Of a DNA stretch of 25,777 bases, positions 16,349 to 24,454 are shown piece by piece. The position numbers were made by a program, and so were the translations under genes. Each line of letters starts with the position of its first letter. The stretch's first letter is position 1. Source of the DNA: UBA7692 sp964552715 (GTDB lineage: Bacteria; Bacteroidota; Bacteroidia; Chitinophagales; LD1); assembly GCA_964552715.1 (NCBI GenBank), contig CAZKHZ010000022.1:1-25777 (forward strand), read 5' to 3'. The notes under the pieces are model-generated. The model did no database searches. It was not told the origin of the DNA and was given only the letters and a program-made list of their open reading frames with translations.

Positions 16349-16710
16349 GCGTAATTGATTTTATTCTCTCTGATTTTAAACTGTCCTTAGGTCCTTAAAA
16401 TAATATAGAATACTGCTCTTATATTTTACTGTAAAATTTATTTGAATCACCTCGTTTTACCCAACTCAAGGCATCTTACTCAAGTTGATTAATAAATGGC
16501 GAAGGGTTGGCTTCGCTCCATTACCTTCTCTTTCAATAAATCTGTTACGGTGACCTTCTCGCTTGCTGGCGCTGTGTTGACTACACGCTCCCACCTTCTT
16601 TCCGCAAATGACGGAAGCTAAAAAGGACACACAAAAATGCAGTGCTTTTCGCGATTTGCTTTTTTCCATTTACCCGTACTTCCTTTTCTTATCATTGCAC
16701 CTCATTTTAT
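16349..16710. other. GC-richer spacer with hairpins after the ATPase/TOPRIM pair
   Basis: These 362 bases hold no convincing gene. Visible structures are a tandem GTCCTTAG/GTCCTTAA (16383-16398), a 15-base palindrome ATTTTAC-T-GTAAAAT (16423-16437), a hairpin GCGAAG-ggttgg-CTTCGC (16499-16516), and a hairpin TTCCG/CGGAA (16600-16616). From about 16500 to 16620 the DNA looks more GC-rich than its surroundings. A 67-codon reverse frame (16669-16466) is arginine- and serine-rich with no known motif, and I do not believe it is a gene. A dispersed repeat or a decayed insertion is possible. The promoter for the next operon should be near the right end, but no good TAnnTTTG is seen. Confidence 0.4.
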
Positions 16711-18141
16711 ATGGAAAAGAAACGAAAAATTGCTGTTATAGGAGCTGGACCTGCGGGAATAACTGCTGCTTATGAGTTAGTAAAATACGGTGCTGAGGTG
16801 GATTTGTTTGAAGCCTCTGAATCTGTTGGTGGAATGGCAAAATCTATCAAGCTGTGGGATTATATTGTTGACATCGGTCCGCATCGTTTTTTTAGCAACG
16901 ACACCCGCGTAAACAAAGCCTGGCTTGAAGTAGTCGGTCGCGATTATGAAATGGTGGACAGGCTTACGCGCATTTATTACAAAAAGAAATTTTTTTATTA
17001 TCCTTTAAAGGCATTCAACGCGCTGGGCAATCTTGGTGTGATTGAAGCAGGCTTATGTTTCCTGAGTTATTTAAAGGAAAAAGTGAAGCCAACGCCAGAG
17101 GATGGTTCATTTGAAAATTGGGTTTCGGGTCGCTTTGGCAGCAGGCTGTTTGGCATATTTTTCAAAACCTATACCGAGAAATTGTGGGGCATTTCTTGCA
17201 AAGAATTAGATGCAGATTTTGCAGCTCAGCGCATTAAAAAACTATCTCTTGGCGAGGCAATCAAAAACGCAATTTTTGGCGGAAAAGGTAATAAGCATAA
17301 AACCTTAGTTGACCAGTTTGCCTACCCGTTAGAAGGCACTGGAATGGTGTATGAAAGAATGGCAAATATCATAAAAGATAATGGTAGCCGGGTACATCTA
17401 AAAGCTCCCGTTCAAAGAGTTTTGACCCGCAATAACGTTGCTTATGCCCTTGAACTTTCTGATGGAACAGTGCATGAATACGACCACATTGTTTCTTCTA
17501 TGCCCATGACTTTATTATTGCAGCGCTTGCCCGAAGTGCCTGCTGATATTTTAGAAAAAAGCAAACAGTTGCGATTCCGAAATACCATTATTGTTTACCT
17601 GTTGGTGGATGGAAAAGATTTATTTCCAGACAACTGGTTATATGTGCACTCGCCCGATTTATTAATGGGCAGAATTACCAACTTTCGCAACTGGGTTCCG
17701 CAACTGCATGGCGACAAACAAGGTTCTATCATGGCATTAGAATATTGGTGCTATGACGAAGATGATTTTTGGAAATGGAGCGATGAAAAATTGATTGCGC
17801 TTGCCAAAGAAGAATTGAAGAAAACAGGTTTGGTTAAAGCTGCTCCGGTTACAGATGGTAGCGTTTATCGCATTCCCAAATGTTATCCTGTATATGGAAA
17901 AGGTTATAAAGAAATTCTTACACCAATAGAAGGTTATCTGCGCACTGTAGGCAATTTAAGTTTGATTGGAAGATATGGTTCTTTCAAATACAACAATCAA
18001 GACCATTCAATTTTGATGGGCTTGCTGGCTGCCGAAAACATAATGAAAGGCACTACCCACGACCTTTGGGAAATAAATACCGACTACGAAACCTATCAAG
18101 AAACCTCAACAATTACTAAATCAGGTTTGCAGAAAGATTAA
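16711..18141 (+). CDS. FAD-dependent oxidoreductase of the protoporphyrinogen oxidase/UDP-galactopyranose mutase-like group
   Basis: The protein has 476 residues from ATG 16711. An in-frame upstream ATG at 16642 would add 23 residues before the Rossmann strand and is rejected. The dinucleotide fold begins at once: IAVIGAGPAGITAAYEL with GxGxxG at 11-16, the ribose-binding acidic residue in DLFEASESVGG, then DIGPHRFFSN. The middle (ENWVSGRFGSRLFGIFF, EKLWGISCKELDADFAAQRI) matches a group of COG1232/COG1233 flavoproteins often found in polysaccharide and glycolipid loci. Substrate is unknown. One base separates it from a GT-C-like membrane protein, supporting a role in glycan or lipid-linked sugar metabolism. 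Confidence 0.8.
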   Translation: MEKKRKIAVIGAGPAGITAAYELVKYGAEVDLFEASESVGGMAKSIKLWDYIVDIGPHRFFSNDTRVNKAWLEVVGRDYEMVDRLTRIYYKKKFFYYPLKAFNALGNLGVIEAGLCFLSYLKEKVKPTPEDGSFENWVSGRFGSRLFGIFFKTYTEKLWGISCKELDADFAAQRIKKLSLGEAIKNAIFGGKGNKHKTLVDQFAYPLEGTGMVYERMANIIKDNGSRVHLKAPVQRVLTRNNVAYALELSDGTVHEYDHIVSSMPMTLLLQRLPEVPADILEKSKQLRFRNTIIVYLLVDGKDLFPDNWLYVHSPDLLMGRITNFRNWVPQLHGDKQGSIMALEYWCYDEDDFWKWSDEKLIALAKEELKKTGLVKAAPVTDGSVYRIPKCYPVYGKGYKEILTPIEGYLRTVGNLSLIGRYGSFKYNNQDHSILMGLLAAENIMKGTTHDLWEINTDYETYQETSTITKSGLQKD

Positions 18142-18142
18142 G

Positions 18143-19351
18143 ATGGCAACAGCAAGAAAGATTGCGACAAAAAAATCAGCACAATCGGAATCAAAGGAGT
18201 TTATGATTCCGCCAATTGTGTTGTGGTTAGTTTGGGCTTTGTATAGCGCGATTGTTTTATATACCACTTCCAATCACGAGCCATGGCGCGATGAAGCACA
18301 AAGCTGGTTGATTGCGAGAGACAATTCCTTTCTAGGTTTGTTCCAGTATTTACCTAAAGAAGGGCATCCACCACTTTGGTATTTGTTGTTGATGCCATTT
18401 GCAAAACTTGGTTTTCCTTATAGTACAATCAATGTGATTCATAACCTTATTGTAATTGCCTTTGCATGGCTTTTGTTGTTTAGAAACAACATCAATCTCG
18501 TTTTAAAAATTGCCTTGTTGTTCTCTTATTTCTTCATTTATGAATATGCTGTAATTGCTCGTAATTATTCTATTGTAGCATTGATATTAGCAGGCATAGG
18601 AGCAATGTATGAGAAGCGGTTTCAAAAGCCTTTGTTGTATGCTTTTCTGATTTTTCTGCTATTCCAAACAAATGTGTTGGCGTTTTGCACTGGAGTGGGC
18701 TTGGGCGCAATTTTCTTTCTAGAAATGATAGAGGAAAAGAAATGGCAGCCAAAGAACTTTGCAGCACTTGCTATAATGGCATTGGGTGCTTTGGCGATGA
18801 TTGCGCTTTTGCTAAGTGCCGGAATGAAGAGTAGTTATTCAAAGGAATCGCCTGATAAGTGGTTTACTATTTTTGAAACATTTGGCAGCGCAATGACATT
18901 GAATGCAGCCAACGGCAAATTTGGTTTGGCGGCTTATATCATTATTGTACTGAGTTTTATTCGCAAGCCTAAAGCACTTATATTTATACTAATAGCCACT
19001 GCGGGATTTCTGTATTTGGCATTGTATCAGTTTCAAGGCACAACACGGCATCACGGCTTCTTNNNNNNNNNNNNNNNNNNNNNNNNNNNNNNNNNNNNNN
19101 NNNNNNNNNNNNNNNNNNNNNNNNNNNNNNNNNNNNNNNNNNNNNNNNNNNNNNNNNNNNNNAAGTATAGTGCTGATTACGCACCATTTATTGTGCAAGA
19201 GCAATTTCCAAATCAGGATAGTGTTTTATTATTGATGAGTATGCCCCTTCAGTATCCAGAGTTCTTAAAACAATGGCAATTGATTTACCGAACTACAGAG
19301 GAGCCTATTAAACGCGATGAAGCATTTTTCATCTACAGACGAAATTTGTAA
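18143..19351 (+). CDS. GT-C-like integral membrane glycosyltransferase, interrupted by an assembly gap
   Basis: The first 306 or so codons encode a multi-pass membrane protein. A first helix (about 24-41) is followed by a loop HEPWRDEAQSWL with the acidic pair D50/E51 and then GHPPLWYLLLMPF. This layout, DE in the first outer loop plus an H-P-P-L-W/Y motif, is that of lipid-linked-sugar GT-C transferases such as ArnT and PMT relatives. At least six more hydrophobic segments follow. The code then enters 100 N (19063-19162). After it come 62 codons of a soluble C-terminal tail. Because gap length is arbitrary, the frame across it and the true length are unknown. The family is usually longer, so sequence is probably missing. 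It overlaps the next gene by one base. Confidence 0.7.
   Translation: MATARKIATKKSAQSESKEFMIPPIVLWLVWALYSAIVLYTTSNHEPWRDEAQSWLIARDNSFLGLFQYLPKEGHPPLWYLLLMPFAKLGFPYSTINVIHNLIVIAFAWLLLFRNNINLVLKIALLFSYFFIYEYAVIARNYSIVALILAGIGAMYEKRFQKPLLYAFLIFLLFQTNVLAFCTGVGLGAIFFLEMIEEKKWQPKNFAALAIMALGALAMIALLLSAGMKSSYSKESPDKWFTIFETFGSAMTLNAANGKFGLAAYIIIVLSFIRKPKALIFILIATAGFLYLALYQFQGTTRHHGFXXXXXXXXXXXXXXXXXXXXXXXXXXXXXXXXXXKYSADYAPFIVQEQFPNQDSVLLLMSMPLQYPEFLKQWQLIYRTTEEPIKRDEAFFIYRRNL
19063..19162. other. Assembly gap of 100 N
   Basis: The sequence is exactly 100 N, the conventional placeholder for a scaffold gap of unknown size. It splits the GT-C-like gene. Any reading frame crossing it is unreliable. Confidence 0.99.
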
Positions 19352-19821
19352 TGAAGAAAATATTTTTATTTTTTATTTTCTGCTTCCTGTTTTCTGTTTT
19401 TACAAAGGCTTCTCCGCCCGATACATTGAGATATTTTGATGGCTCATTCAAATCACTCAAGCGTGAATCGGTTCGGCTAAAACAACCTTATGCTTTGTTG
19501 TTTGGTGCAAGCTGGTGCGCGCCTTGCCATGCATTGCAGCGCGATGTTTTAAACAGTGATGTTATTGCTTCGTTTGCCAACAGTCATTTTCTTATCAAAT
19601 ATGTTGACCTCGAAAGTTTTGAAGGTTTGGAAGTTAATAATGAGTTTAAGATAAATCAACTGCCTACTATGTTATTCTTTGACCCAAGTGGAAAGAAAAT
19701 AGATGATATAGTTGGCTTGGTTGAAATCAATCAAATGTACAAGCGAATGCGCATCAATTCTGGCATTCCAATCAGCAGGGTCTATGAAACGTTTTCTAAC
19801 GACACTATTACTGAGGAGTAA
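19351..19821 (+). CDS. Secreted thioredoxin-fold protein
   Basis: The 156-residue protein has a signal peptide (residues 1-20, ending FTKA) and a thioredoxin fold. The active-site motif is WCAPC with C56 and C59, and the cis-proline segment INQLPTMLFF (101-110) follows. It should act outside the cytoplasm in disulphide exchange or reduction. No lipobox cysteine is seen at the signal cleavage site. Its ATG overlaps the stop of the GT-C-like gene by one base, so it is translated as the last gene of the 16711-19821 operon. A strong terminator follows 29 bases on. Its partner is unknown. Confidence 0.87.
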   Translation: MKKIFLFFIFCFLFSVFTKASPPDTLRYFDGSFKSLKRESVRLKQPYALLFGASWCAPCHALQRDVLNSDVIASFANSHFLIKYVDLESFEGLEVNNEFKINQLPTMLFFDPSGKKIDDIVGLVEINQMYKRMRINSGIPISRVYETFSNDTITEE

Positions 19822-19849
19822 GTTTCAATCACACCTTCTGTAAAACAAA

Positions 19850-19878
19850 AGAAGCCCGATGCAAAGCATCGGACTTCT
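19850..19878. terminator. Bidirectional rho-independent terminator
   Basis: GAAGcCCGATGC (19851-19862) pairs with GCATCGGaCTTC (19866-19877) across an AAA loop: 11 pairs with one mismatch, plus A19850-T19878. An A-rich run lies on the left and a T-rich run on the right, so it can terminate both the forward thioredoxin operon and the convergent TPR gene. Confidence 0.9.
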
Positions 19879-19900
19879 AAATATCTTGTTTTATTAATTT

Positions 19901-20704
19901 TTACATTTCGCTGAAAATAGATGCTGTGCTTTGTCTTGACTTAGCCCTGTCAGCGTTAGCTTTTTCGATGTTGCCAAGTTGTGCGAAAAGCAGACTGCGC
20001 TCCATGTAGTAGTCGCTTCTTTTGCTGCCGCTGCTCATTTCAATCATTGTTGTAAGGCTTTCAATCGCTTTTTCAGGTTTGTTCATTTGCACATACAAGT
20101 CATACATTTTTACGTGAATCAACAAGTTGTTTTTCTTGTAAGGTAAAGCCTTATTAAGGTTTTCGATTGCTGCATCATACCATTTTAAAGATGCCTGCGC
20201 CAAACCTAAGTAGTAGAATGTTTCTCCATCACCACCAGTTAACGCAACATATTTGTTGAAAGACTTGATGGCATATTCATGCACTCCGGCACGGTAATAA
20301 ATTAAGCCTAAATAGTATTGGATGTTTTTAAAGTTGTTGCCAACCATTTCCACATCTTCAAAATCAGATTTTGCGGCATCCATATCCCCATTGCCAAGGT
20401 GTATTACACCTCTTTCATACAATGCTTCGGCAGCAGGTTTTAAATTTATTGCGCGAGTAAAATCTGCAATCGCTTCTTCTGGACGCTCTAAATTTTTATT
20501 CACCAACGCACGTAGGTAAAAATATTTGTAGCGGTCGCTTGCAACAGATATTGCTGAATTAAGACTTGTCAGCGCTTCTTCGTAATTACCCGATTGAAAT
20601 GCTTTTTCGCCTTTCACATAAGCCTCTTCGTGTGTAAAAGCAGGTGCGGCATACGATGCAATTCCTATAGCTACAATTGAAAGTGTTGTGAATATTTTGT
20701 TCAT
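19901..20704 (-). CDS. Exported tetratricopeptide repeat protein
   Basis: The 267-residue protein has a signal peptide (residues 1-19, ending SYAAP or nearby) and then about six TPR units. Typical helix signatures are AYVKGEKAFQSGNYEEAL, YLRALVNKNLERPEEAIADF, ALYERGVIHLGNGDMDAA, YYLGLIYYRAGVHEYAI, YYLGLAQASLKWYDAAI and KMYDLYVQMNKPEKAI. TPR arrays are protein-protein scaffolds, so no enzymatic role is implied. The whole mature protein is repeats with no second domain. It is a single-gene unit, convergent with the thioredoxin operon and divergent from the DUF2461 operon. The partner cannot be told. Confidence 0.9.
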   Translation of the reverse strand: MNKIFTTLSIVAIGIASYAAPAFTHEEAYVKGEKAFQSGNYEEALTSLNSAISVASDRYKYFYLRALVNKNLERPEEAIADFTRAINLKPAAEALYERGVIHLGNGDMDAAKSDFEDVEMVGNNFKNIQYYLGLIYYRAGVHEYAIKSFNKYVALTGGDGETFYYLGLAQASLKWYDAAIENLNKALPYKKNNLLIHVKMYDLYVQMNKPEKAIESLTTMIEMSSGSKRSDYYMERSLLFAQLGNIEKANADRAKSRQSTASIFSEM

Positions 20705-20792
20705 ATTAAAATAGTATTAGTTACCCACCTTTACGCAATCCAAAACAAAAAGTTACAGCACTAAATAAAAATCGAACAACTATAGATTCTTT

Positions 20793-20800
20793 TATGTTTG
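20793..20800 (+). promoter_or_regulatory. Candidate -7 element of the DUF2461 operon
   Basis: TATGTTTG matches the Bacteroidota -7 consensus TAnnTTTG and lies 25 bases before the chosen ATG at 20825. No TTG is found at the -33 position, so support comes from the -7 box and location only. If correct, the alternative TTG start at 20798 would overlap the promoter and be ruled out. Confidence 0.4.
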
Positions 20801-20824
20801 TTCAAGGTTCAAATTGAAGTACTC

Positions 20825-21499
20825 ATGCAGTTTTTTACGAAGTCCTTTTTTAAATTTTTTGATGCGCTTGAAAAGAATAACAACAAGGTGTGGTTTGATG
20901 CCAATCGGCATTTGTATGAGGAGCATGTAAAGCAGCCATTCAAAGCATTGGTAACTTCGGTATCTGAAAAATTGGCTAATGACCTACCCGAAATCAATCG
21001 AAATATTCCTAAAGCAATTTTCAGAATCAATAAGGATATTCGATTTTCAAAAGATAAGTCGCCTTACAAGAACAATGTGGCTGCAGTGTTTTCAAAAATA
21101 GGTACGCAAGACATGGAGTATCCGGGTTTTTACATTCACATTGGCAGCAAGGAAATTTTAGTTGGCGGAGGAATGTATATGCTGGATAAAACGCAGTTGG
21201 CAAAAATCCGTCAGGAGATTTATTACAATCCGGAGGTGTTTAAGAAAGTGATTAACGATAAATCGTTTAAGCGTGTTTTTGGCGAATTAAAAGGCGACAA
21301 GAATAAAGTGCTAGAGCCAGACTATAAGGAGTTTGCTAAGGAGCAGCCTTTGATAGCCAACAAGAGTTTTTACTATATGACGGAATTGAAAAAAACAGAC
21401 ACAATGTTGGATGGATTAGATGAAACTTTGTACAAACAATACTTTAAACCGGCTTATAAATTCAATGCTTTTTTAATCAATGCTTTGAGAAACGATTAG
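20825..21499 (+). CDS. DUF2461 family protein
   Basis: The 224-residue cytoplasmic protein from ATG 20825 belongs to the DUF2461/TIGR02453 family. Recognisable segments are FFDALEKNNNKVWFDANRHLY near the start, IPKAIFRINKDIRFSKDKSPYK in the first half, FYIHIGSKEILVGGGMYML in the middle, and LDETLYKQYFKPAYKF at the end. No biochemical function is established for the family. A start at TTG 20798 would add nine residues but overlaps the probable promoter. It heads a three-gene unit: the next gene begins three bases after its stop. Confidence 0.88.
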   Translation: MQFFTKSFFKFFDALEKNNNKVWFDANRHLYEEHVKQPFKALVTSVSEKLANDLPEINRNIPKAIFRINKDIRFSKDKSPYKNNVAAVFSKIGTQDMEYPGFYIHIGSKEILVGGGMYMLDKTQLAKIRQEIYYNPEVFKKVINDKSFKRVFGELKGDKNKVLEPDYKEFAKEQPLIANKSFYYMTELKKTDTMLDGLDETLYKQYFKPAYKFNAFLINALRND

Positions 21500-21502
21500 A
21501 AA

Positions 21503-22171
21503 ATGAAACTACTGATATGTTGTAATTCTCTTTCGCAAATTAATCAAGTTGTTAACTGGTTAAATGTAAATGCCGAGAAGCAAAGTGATAATCTGTATAA
21601 GTCTGCACAGCACGAAATCACCTTGCTTGAAATGGGCTATGGAGGTTTTCAGGTTGGGTTTCATATTGCCAATCATCTTGTTGCTAATCAATATCATTTG
21701 GCATTAAAGGCGGGTTTTTCAAATGCTTTTAAAGACAACATTGCAGTAGGGGAGGTGGTGAATATTATTAACGATAAGCCTGCCGATACTGGTGTATCTT
21801 CTCATGAAGGTTTCAAAGACTTATATGAATTGAATTTGCTTTCGATAAATGATAAGCCACATCAAATGGGTGGCTTTGTAAATAAAACCAATGCCTATTT
21901 GAATGTGTTTTTACCTTTCAGAAAAGTGCTGTCGCTTTCGGTAAATACTGCTTCAAGTGATATTGCTTTGCGCGGTTTAAGAGTAGCGAAGTATAATCCG
22001 CATATTGAAACCAGCGATGGAATTAATTTTGCATATACCTGCTTATTCAGGCAGCAGCCTTTTTATCATTTAAGTGCTGTGGAACAAAATTTTGTTTCTG
22101 GTGAAAAAAATACAGAACTTGCGCACAAGAATCTAAACGAATTTGTCATTGATATTATTCAAAAAATATAG
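21503..22171 (+). CDS. mqnB: Futalosine hydrolase family (MqnB-like), divergent active site
   Basis: The 222-residue protein follows the MqnB/nucleoside phosphorylase layout along its length: an N-terminal Rossmann-like strand, LLEMGYGGFQVGF, LALKAGFSNAFKDNIAVGEVVNI, LSLSVNTASSD, HIETSDGINFAYTC, and LSAVEQNFVSGEKN. MqnB removes hypoxanthine from futalosine or related nucleosides in the futalosine route to menaquinone. However, several residues normally fixed in the family are changed. The GIAGSF motif reads KAGFSNAF, the ribose-binding M-E-G reads S171-D172-G173, and the R-x-I-S-N-Y-V-E segment reads HLSAVEQNFV. The fold assignment is good, but activity on futalosine is doubtful. It lies in a tight operon with DUF2461 and DUF4442 genes that do not suggest menaquinone synthesis. 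Confidence 0.7.
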   Translation: MKLLICCNSLSQINQVVNWLNVNAEKQSDNLYKSAQHEITLLEMGYGGFQVGFHIANHLVANQYHLALKAGFSNAFKDNIAVGEVVNIINDKPADTGVSSHEGFKDLYELNLLSINDKPHQMGGFVNKTNAYLNVFLPFRKVLSLSVNTASSDIALRGLRVAKYNPHIETSDGINFAYTCLFRQQPFYHLSAVEQNFVSGEKNTELAHKNLNEFVIDIIQKI

Positions 22172-22176
22172 CAAAC

Positions 22177-22713
22177 ATGGAAGCAACAGCCACTCATCCT
22201 GATTTAGTAATATATCGCGAAGCGCAAGCCAAAACAGATGTGGAATTTCAAAAAATAGTATTGAATCCCTTTAGTTACAATCTGTTTCTATTTAAATCCC
22301 TTCCAATGGGTTTTATTGCAGGCTTGAAAGTGAAATCCTTAACCGTAGAGAAGTGTGAGGTTACTGTGCCTTATCGCTGGTTAAACAAAAACCCTTTTCA
22401 ATCTACCTACTTTGCGGTGTTGGCAATGGCAGCAGAAATGAGCAGCGGCATGATGGGCATGATGGGAACCATCAAATCAAAACCATCAGTTGCGGTATTG
22501 GTAACAGGTATTGAAGCTGAGTTTGTAAAGAAGGCTACCAGCAGCACAATATTTACTTGCGAAGATGGTAGATTGATTCGCGATGCTATTGAATTGGCTA
22601 TCTCTTCGGGCGAAGGCACAACATGCCGCACAGTTTCTACAGGTGTATCTAAAGATGGTGTTTTGGAAGCACGTTTTTGGGTTACTTGGAGTTTTAAAAG
22701 GCGCGGTAAATAA
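22177..22713 (+). CDS. DUF4442 hotdog-fold thioesterase-like protein
   Basis: The 178-residue protein matches DUF4442, a hotdog-fold family related to acyl-CoA thioesterases. Features are PFSYNLFLFKSLPMGFIAGL (hydrophobic lead helix), VPYRWLNKNPFQSTYFAVLAMAAE (the long hotdog helix region), a methionine-rich SSGMMGMMGT turn, and later strands ending EARFWVTWSFKRRGK. Substrate and catalytic residues are not established for the family. It is the last gene of the forward operon from 20825. The gap to the MqnB-like gene is five bases, and its stop is four bases from that of the convergent gene. Confidence 0.8.
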   Translation: MEATATHPDLVIYREAQAKTDVEFQKIVLNPFSYNLFLFKSLPMGFIAGLKVKSLTVEKCEVTVPYRWLNKNPFQSTYFAVLAMAAEMSSGMMGMMGTIKSKPSVAVLVTGIEAEFVKKATSSTIFTCEDGRLIRDAIELAISSGEGTTCRTVSTGVSKDGVLEARFWVTWSFKRRGK

Positions 22714-22717
22714 GTCT

Positions 22718-23068
22718 TTAAAACTGCTTCAGATAAACATAGTCGGAGATGATAGATCCTTGATCTCCGGTGGTGCTGGCGCTCATCAACAAGTAGCCTT
22801 TCTTTTTCATATCATTTAAAACAGCAGTTATCTTTTTAAGGTTATCTGGTTCGTTTTTTTCGGTGAAAGCACCTAACTCAATAATCTCTTGCTTACCATC
22901 TTCGTAAGTGATAAATATTTTGGAGCCAACATAATATGCGCCTGATGCCACAAACTTATTGGCATCAAAAACACGCACCAACGCATAACCTCCCTGCTGA
23001 CTTTTCTGCGCATTCACCAGCACCGAAAATCCTGCAAGCATTACCAACAAAAGAATTTGCTTCATCAT
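22718..23068 (-). CDS. Small secreted protein of unknown family
   Basis: The 116-residue protein starts MMKQ (the second ATG, one codon on, is equally possible). Its signal peptide ends LVNA at about residue 20. The mature part is about 95 residues, strand-rich, with a repeated-looking YEDGKQEIIELG core and a C-terminal YLLMSASTTGDQGSIISDYVYLKQF. I do not recognise the family. Length and signal peptide argue for a real gene rather than a shadow. It lies just downstream of a frameshifted surface-protein remnant on the same strand, and its stop is only four bases from the convergent DUF4442 stop with no visible terminator between them. Confidence 0.75.
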   Translation of the reverse strand: MMKQILLLVMLAGFSVLVNAQKSQQGGYALVRVFDANKFVASGAYYVGSKIFITYEDGKQEIIELGAFTEKNEPDNLKKITAVLNDMKKKGYLLMSASTTGDQGSIISDYVYLKQF

Positions 23069-23071
23069 TTT

Positions 23072-23244
23072 TTACTTGTTTAATTTCTTTTCAAAAAATT
23101 CAATTCGCTCTTGTTGTTCCTGTATTGCCTTCAACAATATCACCGAAAATTTTTATAGTCAATACCTCGTAGTTCTTTGCTTTCATCTTTTGGTTTTGTA
23201 CTGTTCAAGAGGGGCACTAAAACTCCTTGCCAATTGGGTGGAAG
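23072..23244 (-). pseudogene. Frameshifted C-terminal remnant of a tail-fibre/S74-like surface protein
   Basis: Reading the reverse strand after a stop at 23247-23245, one frame gives LPPNWQGVLVPLLNSTKPK, then DESKELRGIDYKNF. A one-base shift in the A/T run near 23145-23150 then gives SVILLKAIQEQQERIEFFEK and KLNK to the stop at 23074-23072. GIDY..FSVILLKAIQEQQ is the typical end of Bacteroidota tail-fibre/peptidase S74-type surface proteins, where a helix with an A-I-Q-E-Q motif closes the chain. Only about 57 residues survive, with no start or signal peptide. I read this as the decayed tail of a larger gene whose rest was lost between here and gcdH. The frameshift could be a sequencing error, but the missing N-terminus could not. 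Confidence 0.5.
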
Positions 23245-23258
23245 TTAATTGTACTCAA

Positions 23259-24437
23259 TTATACAAAAGCATTCAAGCCAGTAATATCCTGTCCGGTAAT
23301 CAGCAGGTGAATATCGTGTGTTCCTTCGTAGGTAATTACGGTTTCTAAATTCATCAAATGGCGCATGATAGGGTATTCGCCTACAATGCCCATGCCGCCA
23401 AGAATCTGGCGCGACTCGCGCGCAATGTTCAAAGCTATTTCGCAACTATTTCGTTTTGCCATGCTGATTTGACCAGCTGTTGCTTTGCCTTCGTTCTTCA
23501 AAGTGCCTAATCGCCAAACTAACAATTGTGCTTTGGTGATTTCGGTAATCATTTCTGCCAATTTCTTTTGTTGCAATTGGAAGCCTGCAATTGGTTTGCC
23601 GAATTGAATTCTTTCTTTGGCATAGCGCAAGGCGGTGTCGTAGCAATCTAACGCTGCACCAATAGCACCCCAAGCAATACCGTAGCGGGCTGTTGAAAGA
23701 CAACCCAATGGACCTTTCAGCCCTTCTACATTTGGCAACAGATTTTCTTTTGGAACTTTTACATTATCAAACACAAGTTCACCTGTGATAGATGCGCGCA
23801 AACTCCACTTACCGTGCATGGTAGGTGTAGAAAAACCTTCCATGCCGCGTTCCACAATCAAGCCTTTTATTTTACCGTTCTCATCTTTTGCCCACACCAC
23901 TGCAATGTCGGCAAAGGGAGCATTTGAAATCCAAGATTTTGCGCCATTCAAAAGGTAGTGGTCTCCTTTGTCTTTAAAGTTTGTTTCCATGCCTGCGGGG
24001 TTGCTGCCGTGGTTGGGCTCCGTCAAACCGAAGCAACCAAACAGTTCACCCTTACCCAATTTCGGCAGGTACTTCATGCGCTGTTCTTCGCTACCGTATT
24101 TGTAAATTGGATACATCACTAAAGAACCTTGCACCGAAGCTGTAGAGCGAATGCCCGAGTCGCAACGCTCTAATTCCTGCATGATGATTCCGTATGAAAT
24201 TTCGTCCAATCCACCACCGCCATATTTGGCAGGAATGCTAGGACCATAAGCACCTATTTCGCCCAAGCCTTTTATAATGTGGCGCGGAAATTCTGCGCGT
24301 TGGGCATAGTCCTCTATAATTGGGCTTAATTCTTTTTTTACCCAGCTTCTAACGCTTTCACGAATTAGTTTTTGCTCGTTGGTAAGCAGGTCGTCAATTA
24401 AATAGTAATCGTGGTGCTGATATAAATCCTGACGCAT
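23259..24437 (-). CDS. gcdH: Glutaryl-CoA dehydrogenase-type acyl-CoA dehydrogenase
   Basis: The 392-residue FAD enzyme belongs to the glutaryl-CoA branch of acyl-CoA dehydrogenases, which oxidises and decarboxylates glutaryl-CoA to crotonyl-CoA in lysine and tryptophan breakdown. Branch-specific segments are GIRSTASVQGSLVMYPI (substrate-carboxylate arginine region), GLTEPNHGSNPAGM (flavin site), WSLRASITGEL, CLSTARYGIAWG and RIQFGKPIAGFQLQQ. The catalytic base is E371 in TYEGTHDIH. The N-terminus at 24437 fits the family length, and a good promoter lies just upstream. Function by family is firm; other short-chain substrates cannot be excluded. No partner genes of lysine degradation are adjacent. 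Confidence 0.9.
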   Translation of the reverse strand: MRQDLYQHHDYYLIDDLLTNEQKLIRESVRSWVKKELSPIIEDYAQRAEFPRHIIKGLGEIGAYGPSIPAKYGGGGLDEISYGIIMQELERCDSGIRSTASVQGSLVMYPIYKYGSEEQRMKYLPKLGKGELFGCFGLTEPNHGSNPAGMETNFKDKGDHYLLNGAKSWISNAPFADIAVVWAKDENGKIKGLIVERGMEGFSTPTMHGKWSLRASITGELVFDNVKVPKENLLPNVEGLKGPLGCLSTARYGIAWGAIGAALDCYDTALRYAKERIQFGKPIAGFQLQQKKLAEMITEITKAQLLVWRLGTLKNEGKATAGQISMAKRNSCEIALNIARESRQILGGMGIVGEYPIMRHLMNLETVITYEGTHDIHLLITGQDITGLNAFV

Positions 24438-24454
24438 GTTTTGTTATTAGGCTT

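Noticed and set aside
16466..16669. 67-codon reverse frame in the spacer before the FAD gene
   Set aside because: Arginine/serine-rich with no family signature and overlapping both hairpins; more likely a by-product of a repeat or promoter region.
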